Shown piece after piece: positions 14,906-23,800 of a stretch of DNA of 44,172 nt (positions are counted from its first letter, which is position 1; each line of letters begins with the position of its first letter). Source of the stretch: Pirellulales bacterium. GTDB taxonomy: Bacteria; Planctomycetota; Planctomycetia; Pirellulales; JADZDJ01. The stretch spans positions 1 through 44,172 of the forward strand of contig DATJYL010000069.1 of assembly GCA_035499655.1 (NCBI GenBank). The letters are read 5' to 3'. Both the position numbers and the translations under genes were made by a program. The notes beneath the pieces are model-generated. The model was not told where the DNA came from and ran no database searches. It saw only the letters and a list, made by a program, of their open reading frames with translations.

Positions 14906-15997
14906 TCAAAGTACTTTCTGCAATCCAAAATCTAATTGCCCGGCGTAGTGGCAGCGGGCGAAGTGGCCGGGGGTGATTTCGCGCAGCTCGGGTTCTTCCT
15001 GCACACATTTGCCGGCGTCGTTGAAGGGACAGCGGGGATGGAATTTGCAGCCACCGGGAAAATGCAGCGGACTAGGGACCATGCCTTTGATGGTGCGAAG
15101 GGGCTGGCGGTGTGAGGGCACCGCGGTGGCACCTGTCGCCTTCGAGGGATTTTCGCCGAATGGGACCCCCGGTCGTAGACCGGGGGCTAAATGAGAGGCA
15201 TCGCTTTTTGGGCGCGATTGGAACAGGCCGACGGTATACGGATGCAGCGGGCGGGCGAACAGTTCCCGTACCTGCGCGTATTCGACAACTTTGGAAGCGT
15301 ACATGACGGCCACGTCGTCGGCCATTTCGGCCACGATGCCCAGGTCGTGCGTGATGATCATGATGGACATGCCAAATTCGCGCTGCAGGGAGCGGAGGAG
15401 ATCGAGAATTTGGGCTTGAATGGTGACATCCAGGGCCGTGGTGGGCTCGTCGGCGATCAGCAGTTGCGGATTGCACGAGAGAGCCATGGCGATCATGGCC
15501 CGTTGCCGCATGCCGCCGGAAAATTGGTGAGGATATTCGTCTACGCGCTTTTCCGGCGCGGGGATGCCCACTTTGTGCAGCATGTCGATAGCCCGGCGAC
15601 GGGCTTCCGCGGCGTTTACTTTTTGATGCAGCCGCACGGCCTCGCTAATTTGCGCTCCGATGGTGAACACGGGATTGAGCGAGGTCATGGGCTCTTGAAA
15701 AATCATGGAGATTTTTCCACCCCGAACTTGCCGCATTTCCCGTTCCGACAATTCGGAAAGAATCAGTGGGCGGCCATTGTCGTGCATCACAATCCGCCCG
15801 CCGGCAATGCGCCCGGGGGATGAAACCAAGCGCATTACCGATAGCGCCGTGACGCTTTTTCCGCAGCCGCTTTCGCCGACCACGCCCAGCGTTTTGCCGC
15901 GTGGAATGGTGAGCGAAACATCGTCGACTGCGCGGACCACGCCTTCGTCGGTGTAAAACCAGGTGCGGAGGTTTTGAATTTCAACGAGGTTGGTCAC
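14906..15997 (-). CDS. oppD: Peptide ABC transporter ATP-binding protein (OppD/DppD type) with in-frame insert
   Basis: The 363-residue ATPase pairs with OppF. Walker A is GESGCGKS at 41-48, with the Q-loop [13 protein letters not shown], signature [15 protein letters not shown], Walker [13 protein letters not shown] and the switch His in IITHDLG. The C-terminal domain follows, with [14 protein letters not shown] and CKFHPRCPF. Between QSRPK and [10 protein letters not shown] there are about 30 extra residues (about 264-295), containing [16 protein letters not shown]. Homologues have only a short link there. The DNA encoding this insert contains a perfect 9-bp palindrome (15166-15186), so a repeat element has apparently inserted in frame. 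The surrounding motifs are intact, so function is probably kept. Confidence 0.93.
   Translation of the reverse strand: MTNLVEIQNLRTWFYTDEGVVRAVDDVSLTIPRGKTLGVVGESGCGKSVTALSVMRLVSSPGRIAGGRIVMHDNGRPLILSELSEREMRQVRGGKISMIFQEPMTSLNPVFTIGAQISEAVRLHQKVNAAEARRRAIDMLHKVGIPAPEKRVDEYPHQFSGGMRQRAMIAMALSCNPQLLIADEPTTALDVTIQAQILDLLRSLQREFGMSIMIITHDLGIVAEMADDVAVMYASKVVEYAQVRELFARPLHPYTVGLFQSRPKSDASHLAPGLRPGVPFGENPSKATGATAVPSHRQPLRTIKGMVPSPLHFPGGCKFHPRCPFNDAGKCVQEEPELREITPGHFARCHYAGQLDFGLQKVL
15166..15186. repeat. Palindromic repeat inside the oppD coding sequence
   Basis: CCCCCGGTC at 15166-15174 pairs perfectly with GACCGGGGG at 15178-15186 around a three-base loop. The palindrome encodes APGLRPG in OppD on the minus strand. 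It sits in the middle of an insert of about 95 bases absent from typical OppD genes. The CCCCCGGTCTACGACCGGGGG core looks like a planctomycete intergenic repeat I recall, but I could not verify this. Confidence 0.8.
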
Positions 15998-16048
15998 GTG
16001 TCACTGGTCCTTTGCCGTATGTCAGGTGCAAGCGGTGCGGTTCTCAAA

Positions 16049-16121
16049 TGGCCGTTAGTAGTCCGTTGTCAGTGGTCAGTTGCAATGTACATAACGACCG
16101 CGGACTATTGACCAATGGCCA
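16049..16121. repeat. Imperfect inverted repeat between oppC and oppD
   Basis: TGGCCGTTAGTAGTCCG at 16049-16065 is complementary to the segment 16101-16121 apart from a four-base insertion and one or two mismatches. GTCAGTGGTCAGT words lie between the arms. The right arm touches the oppC stop codon. The position within the operon suggests an mRNA processing or stabilising element rather than a full stop, because oppD and oppF have no visible promoter of their own. Confidence 0.55.
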
Positions 16122-16123
16122 CT

Positions 16124-17233
16124 TCATTTACCAGCCTCGCGGAGGCGGGGATCGGTTGCTTCTTGCAAGCCCTCGCCAATCAGATTGTAAGCCAGCACGG
16201 TGAGAAAAATCGCCAGACCGGGGAATAAAATCAGCCACCACATTTGCATGTTGGCGCGGCCTTCGGACAACAATTCGCCCCAACTGGGATTGGGCGGCGG
16301 CGGCCCGAAACCTAAGTAACTAAGAGCCGCTTCAATTAAAATCGCGCCGGCAATGCCGAACGTAATGGGGACCAGCACTGGGGCCAAAGCGTTCGGCAAA
16401 ATGTGCCTGAAAATAATCCGCCCCGGCCGCACCCCCAAGGCTCGGGCGGACATGACGAATTCCGATTCGCGGAGTTTGAGGAATTCGGCCCGCGCCAACC
16501 GGGCGATGCTGGTCCATTGCGTGCAACCAATGATGGCCATGGTGTGCCAGATGGTCGGCTGATCCACCAGGCTGACGAGCGCCAGAATCAACACCAGCGT
16601 GGGAATGCACAACACGACTTCGATCAGCCGGCTGATGGCGGAATCGATTGGGCCGCGAAAATACCCGGCTAGCGAACCCAGTACAATTCCGATGGAGCCG
16701 GCGATGCCCATCGACACAAAGCCCACCAACAGCGCGGTGCGCGTGCCATGCACCATGACGGCAAAGACATCGTAGCCGGTATCGGTGGTACCGAACAGAT
16801 TGAGGCTGCTGGGACTGCCTCCGATTGGGTTGCCGGGCTGATTATCCCATTCGTTTTTGCGCACGCGCCAGTATGGGTCTTGATAAATGAGGGGCCAAAC
16901 GGCCCAACTGTCGGGGTCTTTCTTTTTTAAATTTTCCGGATAAATCAGGCGGACTTGCGTGCGCAGATAGGGGTTCTCCCAATCGCTGTCGAAATAGCCC
17001 AGCGCGGGAAAATATATTTTGCCTTTGAATTTGCAGATCAGCGGCTTGGTGCCCACGATGGCCGGCGCAAAAATGCCGACCAGCGACAAAAAGCCGACGA
17101 AGATCAGAGCCAGCATGGCTAATTTTCGCTGTCGAAAGCGGCGCCAGGCTTCGGACCAGAAGCCGCGCGATTTGGCCGGCAAGGGCTGCAAGTTTTCGTC
17201 GACCCGCGGCGGCACAGTGGGAACGGTGGACAT
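16124..17233 (-). CDS. oppC: Peptide ABC transporter permease (OppC type, YejE-like periplasmic insert)
   Basis: This second permease subunit has 369 residues. It has a cytoplasmic N-terminal segment ending in SEAWRRFRQRKLAML, one membrane helix, a large external stretch, and then five helices. The EAA-type coupling loop EFLKLRESEFVMSARALGVRP and the LPNALAPVLVPITF region are typical of binding-protein-dependent permeases. The external stretch (about residues 60-155), with KPLICKFKGKIYFPALGYFDSDW and WAVWPLIYQDPYW, is much longer than in OppC or DppC and recalls the insert in YejE of the microcin C importer. It lies 75 bases downstream of oppB. Confidence 0.92.
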   Translation of the reverse strand: MSTVPTVPPRVDENLQPLPAKSRGFWSEAWRRFRQRKLAMLALIFVGFLSLVGIFAPAIVGTKPLICKFKGKIYFPALGYFDSDWENPYLRTQVRLIYPENLKKKDPDSWAVWPLIYQDPYWRVRKNEWDNQPGNPIGGSPSSLNLFGTTDTGYDVFAVMVHGTRTALLVGFVSMGIAGSIGIVLGSLAGYFRGPIDSAISRLIEVVLCIPTLVLILALVSLVDQPTIWHTMAIIGCTQWTSIARLARAEFLKLRESEFVMSARALGVRPGRIIFRHILPNALAPVLVPITFGIAGAILIEAALSYLGFGPPPPNPSWGELLSEGRANMQMWWLILFPGLAIFLTVLAYNLIGEGLQEATDPRLREAGK

Positions 17234-17308
17234 AGCGGCAGAAGAGTCGAAAAGTCAAAAAGGTAAAAGGGTCTAAAAGTCGGAGGACGGAAATTGAATG
17301 GCAGATGT

Positions 17309-18301
17309 TTATGAATATGTAACGCGGGGATCGACGACGGCGTATAAAATGTCGGCCAGTAGTTGGCCCAACAAAGTCAACACGGAAAACAACAGCACGA
17401 GGCCCATGATCGTGGGGTAGTCGTATTCCTGGATTGCTTCAAAAAACAACCGTCCCATGCCCGGCCAGGTGAAAATTTGCTCCAAGATAATCGCCCCGCT
17501 AAGCACCAGCGGCAGCTCCAAACCCAGCATGGTAACAAACGGAATCAGCGTGTTGCGGAAGGCGTGATGCACGATAACTCTGGCGCGCGACACGCCTTTG
17601 GCGCGGGCCGTGCGAATGTAATCTTGCCGGAGCACTTCCTGCATGTTGGCTTGGATGAAGCGGGTGTCGTACGCCAACGTGCCGTAGGTCAAGCAAATGG
17701 TGGGAAGCAGCGCGTGCTGGAATAAATCCCACGCCTGGCCCCAAAACGTGAAATTGTCGAAACCTTCGCTGGTCATGCCGTCGAGCGGCAATTCCAGCCA
17801 CGTGCCTTGCAGCTTGACAGCGAAGATCATCTGCAAATATAAGGCCGCCACAAATGCCGGCAGCGAGTAGAGCATGTACAGACTGACGCTGAGGGTGCGC
17901 TCGTCGAGCTTGCCGCCGCGGGCCGTGGCGTACAAGCCCATTGGCACGGCCAGTAAATAACCCAAAAGCAGCGAGGTGCCGGAGAGAAGCAGTGTGGGAC
18001 CAACGCGCTCGCCAATGACTTGCGTGACGGGTTGATAGCGCGAAAAGCTGTTTCCTAAATTCAGTTGCAGTACGTTGCCCAGCCAAGCGAAATAGGCCAC
18101 TGCCGCGGGCTTGTCGAGTCCATAAATCTTCTTCATTTGCTCCATGTCTTCGGCGCGAATTTTTTTACCCGGCGCCATACGTTCCATCCGGGCCAACAGC
18201 GGATCGCCGGGCATCCAGCGAATCAGCATGTAGACGAGAAACGTGACCGCCCAGAGCGTGAAGATTCCGAGAATCACACGGCGGATCAAATAGTTCCACA
18301 T
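17309..18301 (-). CDS. oppB: Peptide ABC transporter permease (OppB type)
   Basis: This first permease subunit has 330 residues. It begins MWNYLIRRVILGIFTLWAVTF, the characteristic OppB/DppB N-terminal helix, with IRWMPGDPLLARME next. Six membrane helices follow, with the coupling loop LRQDYIRTARAKGVSRARVIVHHAFRNTLIPFVTM before the last two. The fifth-helix region LSGAIILEQIFTWPGMGRLF is nearly invariant in the family, and the end DILYAVVDPRVTYS is also typical. The gene follows the binding-protein gene with a 160-base gap holding an inverted repeat. Confidence 0.94.
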   Translation of the reverse strand: MWNYLIRRVILGIFTLWAVTFLVYMLIRWMPGDPLLARMERMAPGKKIRAEDMEQMKKIYGLDKPAAVAYFAWLGNVLQLNLGNSFSRYQPVTQVIGERVGPTLLLSGTSLLLGYLLAVPMGLYATARGGKLDERTLSVSLYMLYSLPAFVAALYLQMIFAVKLQGTWLELPLDGMTSEGFDNFTFWGQAWDLFQHALLPTICLTYGTLAYDTRFIQANMQEVLRQDYIRTARAKGVSRARVIVHHAFRNTLIPFVTMLGLELPLVLSGAIILEQIFTWPGMGRLFFEAIQEYDYPTIMGLVLLFSVLTLLGQLLADILYAVVDPRVTYS

Positions 18302-18326
18302 GCGGCAATGAGCAATGACTAATGTT

Positions 18327-18429
18327 TAATGACGAATGACAATGGAATGACAAATGACCAAGCACCAATGACCAACGAGGGATGTTATACTGAATCCGTT
18401 GGTCATTCGACTTTCGTCATTCGTCATTG
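18327..18429. repeat. ATGAC-word inverted repeat between the binding-protein and permease genes
   Basis: The segment 18327-18361, made of repeated AATGACGAATGAC-type words, is largely complementary to 18399-18429 (TTGGTCATTCG followed by CGTCATTCGTCATTG). The longest exact block is AATGACGAATGAC. It lies in the 160-base gap between the end of the binding-protein gene and the start of oppB. A hairpin at this place in an importer operon can protect the binding-protein mRNA and lower permease expression, as in the malE-malF gap of E. coli. That role is inference here. Confidence 0.65.
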
Positions 18430-18463
18430 ATGCGGAAGCCATCGGGGAGGACAACGCGGTGGA

Positions 18464-20467
18464 CTATTGCGCTGTCATCCAAATACTATTGAACCCGGGA
18501 GAGTAATCGTACGGTCCGCGCGGGCTGAATTTATAGCCCCGGAGTTGTTTGTTGAAGCCGTAGAAGGCGCTGCGCCAATACAAGAACGTGCAGGGCTGAT
18601 CATGATAAATCAGCTCGTCGATTTTGGCGTAAATTTCCGCGCGTTTGGCGGGATCGAATTCTTCGATGCCTAGCTGAAACAGCTTGTCGACTTCGGGGTT
18701 TTTGTACGCCAAATAATTGCGGCCCTCGGGGGGCACCTCGGTGGAGGCCCACACGTTTTCGTCTTCGGCCGGATCGGTGCCGGTGCCCCAACCGCTGAAT
18801 TCCGCTTCGTACTCGCGCTTTAGCAGCTTTTCGAAAAAGCGCGTGCCTTCCATGGGCTTGATGTTGCAGGTAATGCCGAGCTGCTTCAAGTTGAATTGCA
18901 TGATTTCGCAAATTCGAATGCGTTCCGGATCGTTTTTTACAATCATGCTGAATTCAAATTTTACGCGCTGGCCATTCACCAGCTTGTCGCGGATGCCGTC
19001 GCCATCGCTGTCGACCCAACCGGCGTCGTCGAGCAGTTTTTCTGCCTTATCCAGGTCCTGTTCGTAGGGCTTTAGCGGCGTTTTCGGCGCGTACCAGGCT
19101 TCCGGATGAGCAGTGCCAGTGCATTGCTGACACAGGCCATATAGAGTTTTGTCGAGCAACTCGCGATAATCGAACGCATAGGACATGGCTTCGCGAACGT
19201 TGCGGTCGCGGAAGAAGGGAGCGGAATCGGAATCGTTGTTCCAGCCGAAGAAGAAATAGGTCCATTCGCTGCCGTAAACCTTCGTGTTTTTATTATAAAA
19301 TTCTGCGTCATTTGTCTGATTAGCCCATTGCGCTTGCTGAATTTCGTAATCGTCCAGAGAGCCGCGCTTCAGGTCCAAGAGCGCTGTGTTGGGATCTTCC
19401 TTGATGACAAACCGAATTTCGTCGAAGAACGGCTTTTGCCGCACTTGCTTGCCATTTTGCAGGTACCAATCGTCGCGGCGTTTAAACACAATTTCTTGAT
19501 TGCGAATGCGACTGGTCATGACGTAGGCGTTGCCGGAAACGGGGTGCAGTTCGGTCTGTTGATATTCGGGCGTTTGCAAGAGCTCCTCGAACGTCATGCC
19601 ATGGTCTAGCTTGTCGTACAGCGGTTTGAAAACGTGCTCGGGAATAATGCCGAAGTTCAAATATCCATCGCCCGTGGCGAGCGCCTGCTTGTGGAAATAG
19701 ACGACCGTGTAATCGTCGTAGGCGACCACGTCGCGCAGTTTGGCAGTGTCGGTGCGCATGGCGGGAATGGGAATTTTTTCGTTCATAATGGCGTGGAACG
19801 AAAAGGCGATATCGTGGGCAGTGATCGGTTTGCCGTCGGACCACGTGCAATCGCGCCGCAGAGTAACTTTGTCGATCAAATGATCCTTGCTGGATTGCCA
19901 ACGAACCACGGTATCGGCATCGCAATAATAGGGCTCCATCGTCCAGCAATAGGTGAGCACACCGTACATACTGAGCGGCAGGACAGTCGCTTCCATAATG
20001 GTGTCTTCCATAATGGGGTTACTGCTGTTGATATCGCCAATTAAATAACGCGTGACATGGGCGTGCTCGTCGGGCTGTTCGCTGCCGCTGGGCAAACGGC
20101 CCAGGGCGCTGATGATTTTGGCGTTATCGTCCGGACTGTTATTCTTGAGTGCCAGCGCTTGCGGGACGCTTACGAGCGGGGGATGCTTGGCTAAATCGTC
20201 GGCCAAGAGCTTCATGGAATCGTACACGGGTTTGTCGACCCACTCGACCGATTTGTCGAGTTCCGCCAAGGTGGCCGGAGGATGAAATGGCTGTTCGGAC
20301 TGGAAATTCCCGCTTTCGGCCGAAGAACCAGAAGAAGAAGTTGCGGTTGCGGCGTGAGCGTTGGATGTAAAAAACTGTGAGTGGCCGCCGTCGGTTGCTA
20401 AGAGGGCGCAAATCGCCAGAGCCAAGAATAAAACGAATCCAACAAACGATCCTCTTCGCTCCGTCAT
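18464..20467 (-). CDS. oppA: Extracellular solute-binding protein, family 5 (peptide type)
   Basis: The 667-residue product is the periplasmic binding protein of the importer. A signal peptide is visible: MTERRGSF, a hydrophobic core FVLFLALAICALLA, and a likely cleavage after SNAHA near residue 39. Family 5 landmarks include TWSDGKPITAHDIAFSF, VYFHKQ, NFGIIPEHVF, FFRDRNVREAMSYAFDYRELL, KAEKLLDDAGWVDSDGDGIRD and the C-terminal WRSAFYGFNKQLRGYKFSP. It is longer than typical OppA (about 540) because of an extra N-terminal region at about 45-170. The start at 20467 is chosen for the signal peptide; 20482 and 20503 are in frame upstream. It is the first gene of the operon, and its promoter should lie at 20468-20817. 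Confidence 0.9.
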   Translation of the reverse strand: MTERRGSFVGFVLFLALAICALLATDGGHSQFFTSNAHAATATSSSGSSAESGNFQSEQPFHPPATLAELDKSVEWVDKPVYDSMKLLADDLAKHPPLVSVPQALALKNNSPDDNAKIISALGRLPSGSEQPDEHAHVTRYLIGDINSSNPIMEDTIMEATVLPLSMYGVLTYCWTMEPYYCDADTVVRWQSSKDHLIDKVTLRRDCTWSDGKPITAHDIAFSFHAIMNEKIPIPAMRTDTAKLRDVVAYDDYTVVYFHKQALATGDGYLNFGIIPEHVFKPLYDKLDHGMTFEELLQTPEYQQTELHPVSGNAYVMTSRIRNQEIVFKRRDDWYLQNGKQVRQKPFFDEIRFVIKEDPNTALLDLKRGSLDDYEIQQAQWANQTNDAEFYNKNTKVYGSEWTYFFFGWNNDSDSAPFFRDRNVREAMSYAFDYRELLDKTLYGLCQQCTGTAHPEAWYAPKTPLKPYEQDLDKAEKLLDDAGWVDSDGDGIRDKLVNGQRVKFEFSMIVKNDPERIRICEIMQFNLKQLGITCNIKPMEGTRFFEKLLKREYEAEFSGWGTGTDPAEDENVWASTEVPPEGRNYLAYKNPEVDKLFQLGIEEFDPAKRAEIYAKIDELIYHDQPCTFLYWRSAFYGFNKQLRGYKFSPRGPYDYSPGFNSIWMTAQ

Positions 20468-20817
20468 GGTTCTATTTCCCATCCGTTTGGGCGCTGCAGG
20501 CAATGCTGGCAGTCAACACAAGCAACAATCGACTTGGCGGAAGCATTGAACCTCAGAACATTAACCGCATGCTAAACCGTGGCTTGGCCAGCGGTCAAGC
20601 ACGCTTAAGCGGTGTGCTGGCGTGAGAAGCCGTGTTGCTTGGATTGCCAAAACCCGCTAATGTTCCGCAGTTTAGGTGGCCGGAAGGCTGCGTGTCTGCG
20701 CGTTCAGCACCCGGAATCCGACGGAACCGCAAAACCGCTGGTTAGGCATTCCGTGCTCGAAGGCTTGGCCACAGCAGACACATAGGCACCCATCTCACAG
20801 GCGGATGAGGAACCGTT
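20468..20817. other. 350-base divergent regulatory region
   Basis: It separates the divergent starts of the peptide-binding protein and the large heme protein. I see no gene, RNA or strong palindrome. The right end has a purine-rich ribosome site (GGCGGATGAGGA) before the ATG at 20818. No confident -35/-10 pair was found for either direction. Confidence 0.5.
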
Positions 20818-23800
20818 ATGCAACCAGTTGATGCACGGAAGCATGCTGTTGGCGGATATCGGACGTGGTTCAAAGCTAGGGCGCTGTTGCCGCCATTGTC
20901 GTTGGCCTGGGCATGGTGGTTGAGCCTGTCGCTCCTGCCATACGTGCAACAAGCTTGCGCGCAGACCAAAAGTGATCTTAACGAGAATTCAAAATCTGCT
21001 GCCAAAGCCGATTTGAAAGCCGACTCTCAGCAGCAAGAAATGAAATGGATTTGGTCACCGGCCCAGCCCGTCGAAAAGAAAGTGCCGCCTGGGGCGTGCT
21101 ACTTCCGCAAGTCGTTTCCGTTGGGGCAGCCCGAAAGCGCCGAAGTGCAAATCTCCTGCGATAACGCCTACGAGCTGTATGTCAACGGGCGCCAAGTAGC
21201 CGAGGGAGACAACTGGCGAGTGATGAAATCGCATGACATTACCAAATTCCTTGTCGCAGGCCACAACACCGTGGCGATTAAAGCGACTGTCAAGGTGGAA
21301 GGCACTGCCGGCTTAGTGGCGCGCGTATTGGTAAAGGATATTGGGGGCACGTATGTGGCCTACAACACCGACGACACTTGGCGCACCAGTCTGCAGGAAT
21401 TTCCGCAATGGACGAAACATTCCTACGACGACAGCCAATGGCTTCCGGCCCGCGTGATTGGACCCTTGGGCCCCACGCGGCCGTGGCTGGACGATGTGCA
21501 AATGGCTGGCGGCGCTCCGGCCGGCCGGTTCGAAACGCTACCGGAATTTCGCGTCGAAACCGTGCTGTCGCCGGAGGATACCGGTTCGCTGCTCACCATG
21601 ACCTTCGATGAATTCGGCGATATTTTGGCCTCCAAAGAAGGCTCTGGAATTCTGCTATTCCACGAAATCAACCATAGCGGCAAGTTCGAAAAGCCCGTGG
21701 TATATGCCGATCAGATCACCAATTGCCAGGGATTGCTGGCGCTCAACGGACAAGTGTTCGCCGTGGGCAAAGGACCCGTCGGCCTGGGCCTGTATCGGCT
21801 GAGCGACTCCAACGGCGACCGCCGCGCCGATAAAGTCGACACGTTATTGAAGTTCACCGGCGATTCGGTCGAGCATGGTCCGCACGGTGTGGCGCTGGGG
21901 CTCGACGGGTTGTTGTACGTCATGCTGGGCAATCACACGCAAGTCGACAAGCAGATTGATGCCACGAGTCCGCTGCACGATTTCTACGAGGGCGATTTGC
22001 TTCCCAAATACGAAGATCCGCACGGTTACGCGGCCGGCATTAAGGCGCCTGGCGGCACCATTGTTCGAACCGACATTAACGGCAGCTTTGCGGAACTGTT
22101 TGCGGGCGGTTTCCGGAATTGCTACAGCCTGGCCTTTAATCGCACGGGCGAATTGTTCACGGCCGATTCCGACATGGAGTGGGACGAAGGCCTCCCGTGG
22201 TATCGGCCAACGCGCAGCTTGCACGTCACGCCCGGCGGCGAGTTTGGCTCGCGTAGCGGCTGGAGCGTGTGGCCCGATTACTATTTCGACGGCCTGCCTA
22301 CGATGACCGATACCGGCCGCGGCTCGCCAACGGGCATGGTGGTGTACGATCACATGACGTTCCCGCGCCGCTATCACGGCGCTTTGTTTGTGGGCGATTG
22401 GTCACGCGGTCGGATATTAGCGATTTACCCGCGGTCCAAAGACGGCACGTATCAAACCGATATGGAAACGTTTGCGGCCGGCAAGCCGCTGAACGTAACC
22501 GGCTTGGACGTCGGTCCTGACGGCGGGTTGTACTTTTGCACTGGCGGCCGCGCAACCGAAGGGGGCGTGTACCGCATTGTGTGGCGCGGCAAAGTTCCGG
22601 TCGAAGCCACTGCTTTAGGCCAAGGCATCGAGCAAGCCCTGCGTCAGCCGCAATTGAACAGCGCGTATGCCCGGCAGAAAATCGCGCTGCTGAAACAACA
22701 GTTGGGCGCCACGTGGGACGAGCAGCTTAGCACGATCGCCGAAAATCCCAGCACGACCAGCTTGGAAAGATGCCGGGCGTTGGATTTGATGCACTTGTTT
22801 GGGCCATTCCCTAGCGGAGCACAGTTAGCGCGACTTTCCAGCGATTCCGACGCGGCGATCCGGGCCAAGGCGGCCTTTTTGATGGGATTGCACTCCGACG
22901 CCGATACGCAGCTGAAGCTGATCCAGTTATTGCACGATCGCGATCCTGTGGTGCAGCGCATGGCTTGCGAAGCCCTGGTTCGAGCCGGGCAAAAGCCGAA
23001 GTACGAGGAACTGGCGCCGCTGCTAGGTAGTAGCCATCGGTATATTGCCTACGCTGCCACGCGGCTGCTGGAAACGCTTCCGGTCGAGGAGTATCGCACC
23101 GCCGTTCTCAGTACCGAGAACACGCGCACGTTTCTGCAGGGCGCGCTGGCTATGCTGATGATGGACCCTAGTCACGACCATTGCGTGGCCATTTTGCACC
23201 GCTGCGAAAGCATCATGGCGGGCTTCGTCAACGATCCGGATTTCCTCGACATGCTGCGCGTCATGCAGTTGTCGCTGTTGCGCGGGAATTTGCAGCCTGG
23301 CGACGTGCCAGAATTGCCGGAAACTATTGCCAAGGAATATCCGACTCGCAATGCCATAATGAATCGCGAGCTGGTACGGCTGGTCGTCTTTTTGCAAGGG
23401 AAGCCAGCCGCCTCGCGGATGCTGGAACAACTATCCGCTGACATTCCTGCTGCCGACAAGCTACAAGTGGCACTGTATGCGCGCTTTATGCCGGCTTGGT
23501 CCACATTGCAAAAATTGCAACTGATGAAGTTCTACGAAACCGCTCGGACGCTGCCCGGCGGACATAGTTTTGAAGGTTACATTGACAACGTCTCGCGCGA
23601 CTTTTTTGCCACCTTCACCCCGGAGGAACGGTCGATGGTGCTGGCCGACGGCGCCAAATGGCCCAGTTCGGCACTGGCGATGCTGGCGAAACTGCCGGAA
23701 GACGTTCCGGCGGAATCCATCGCCCAAATCATCTCGCTGGACAAGCAAATGGTGGGCGTGGAAGCGGAGGCGGCGCACAAGTTGGGCATTGGCATCGTAG

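Noticed and set aside
15191-15823. 210-residue plus-strand frame opposite oppD
   Set aside because: OppD motifs are complete on the minus strand, and the plus frame is low-quality antisense sequence.
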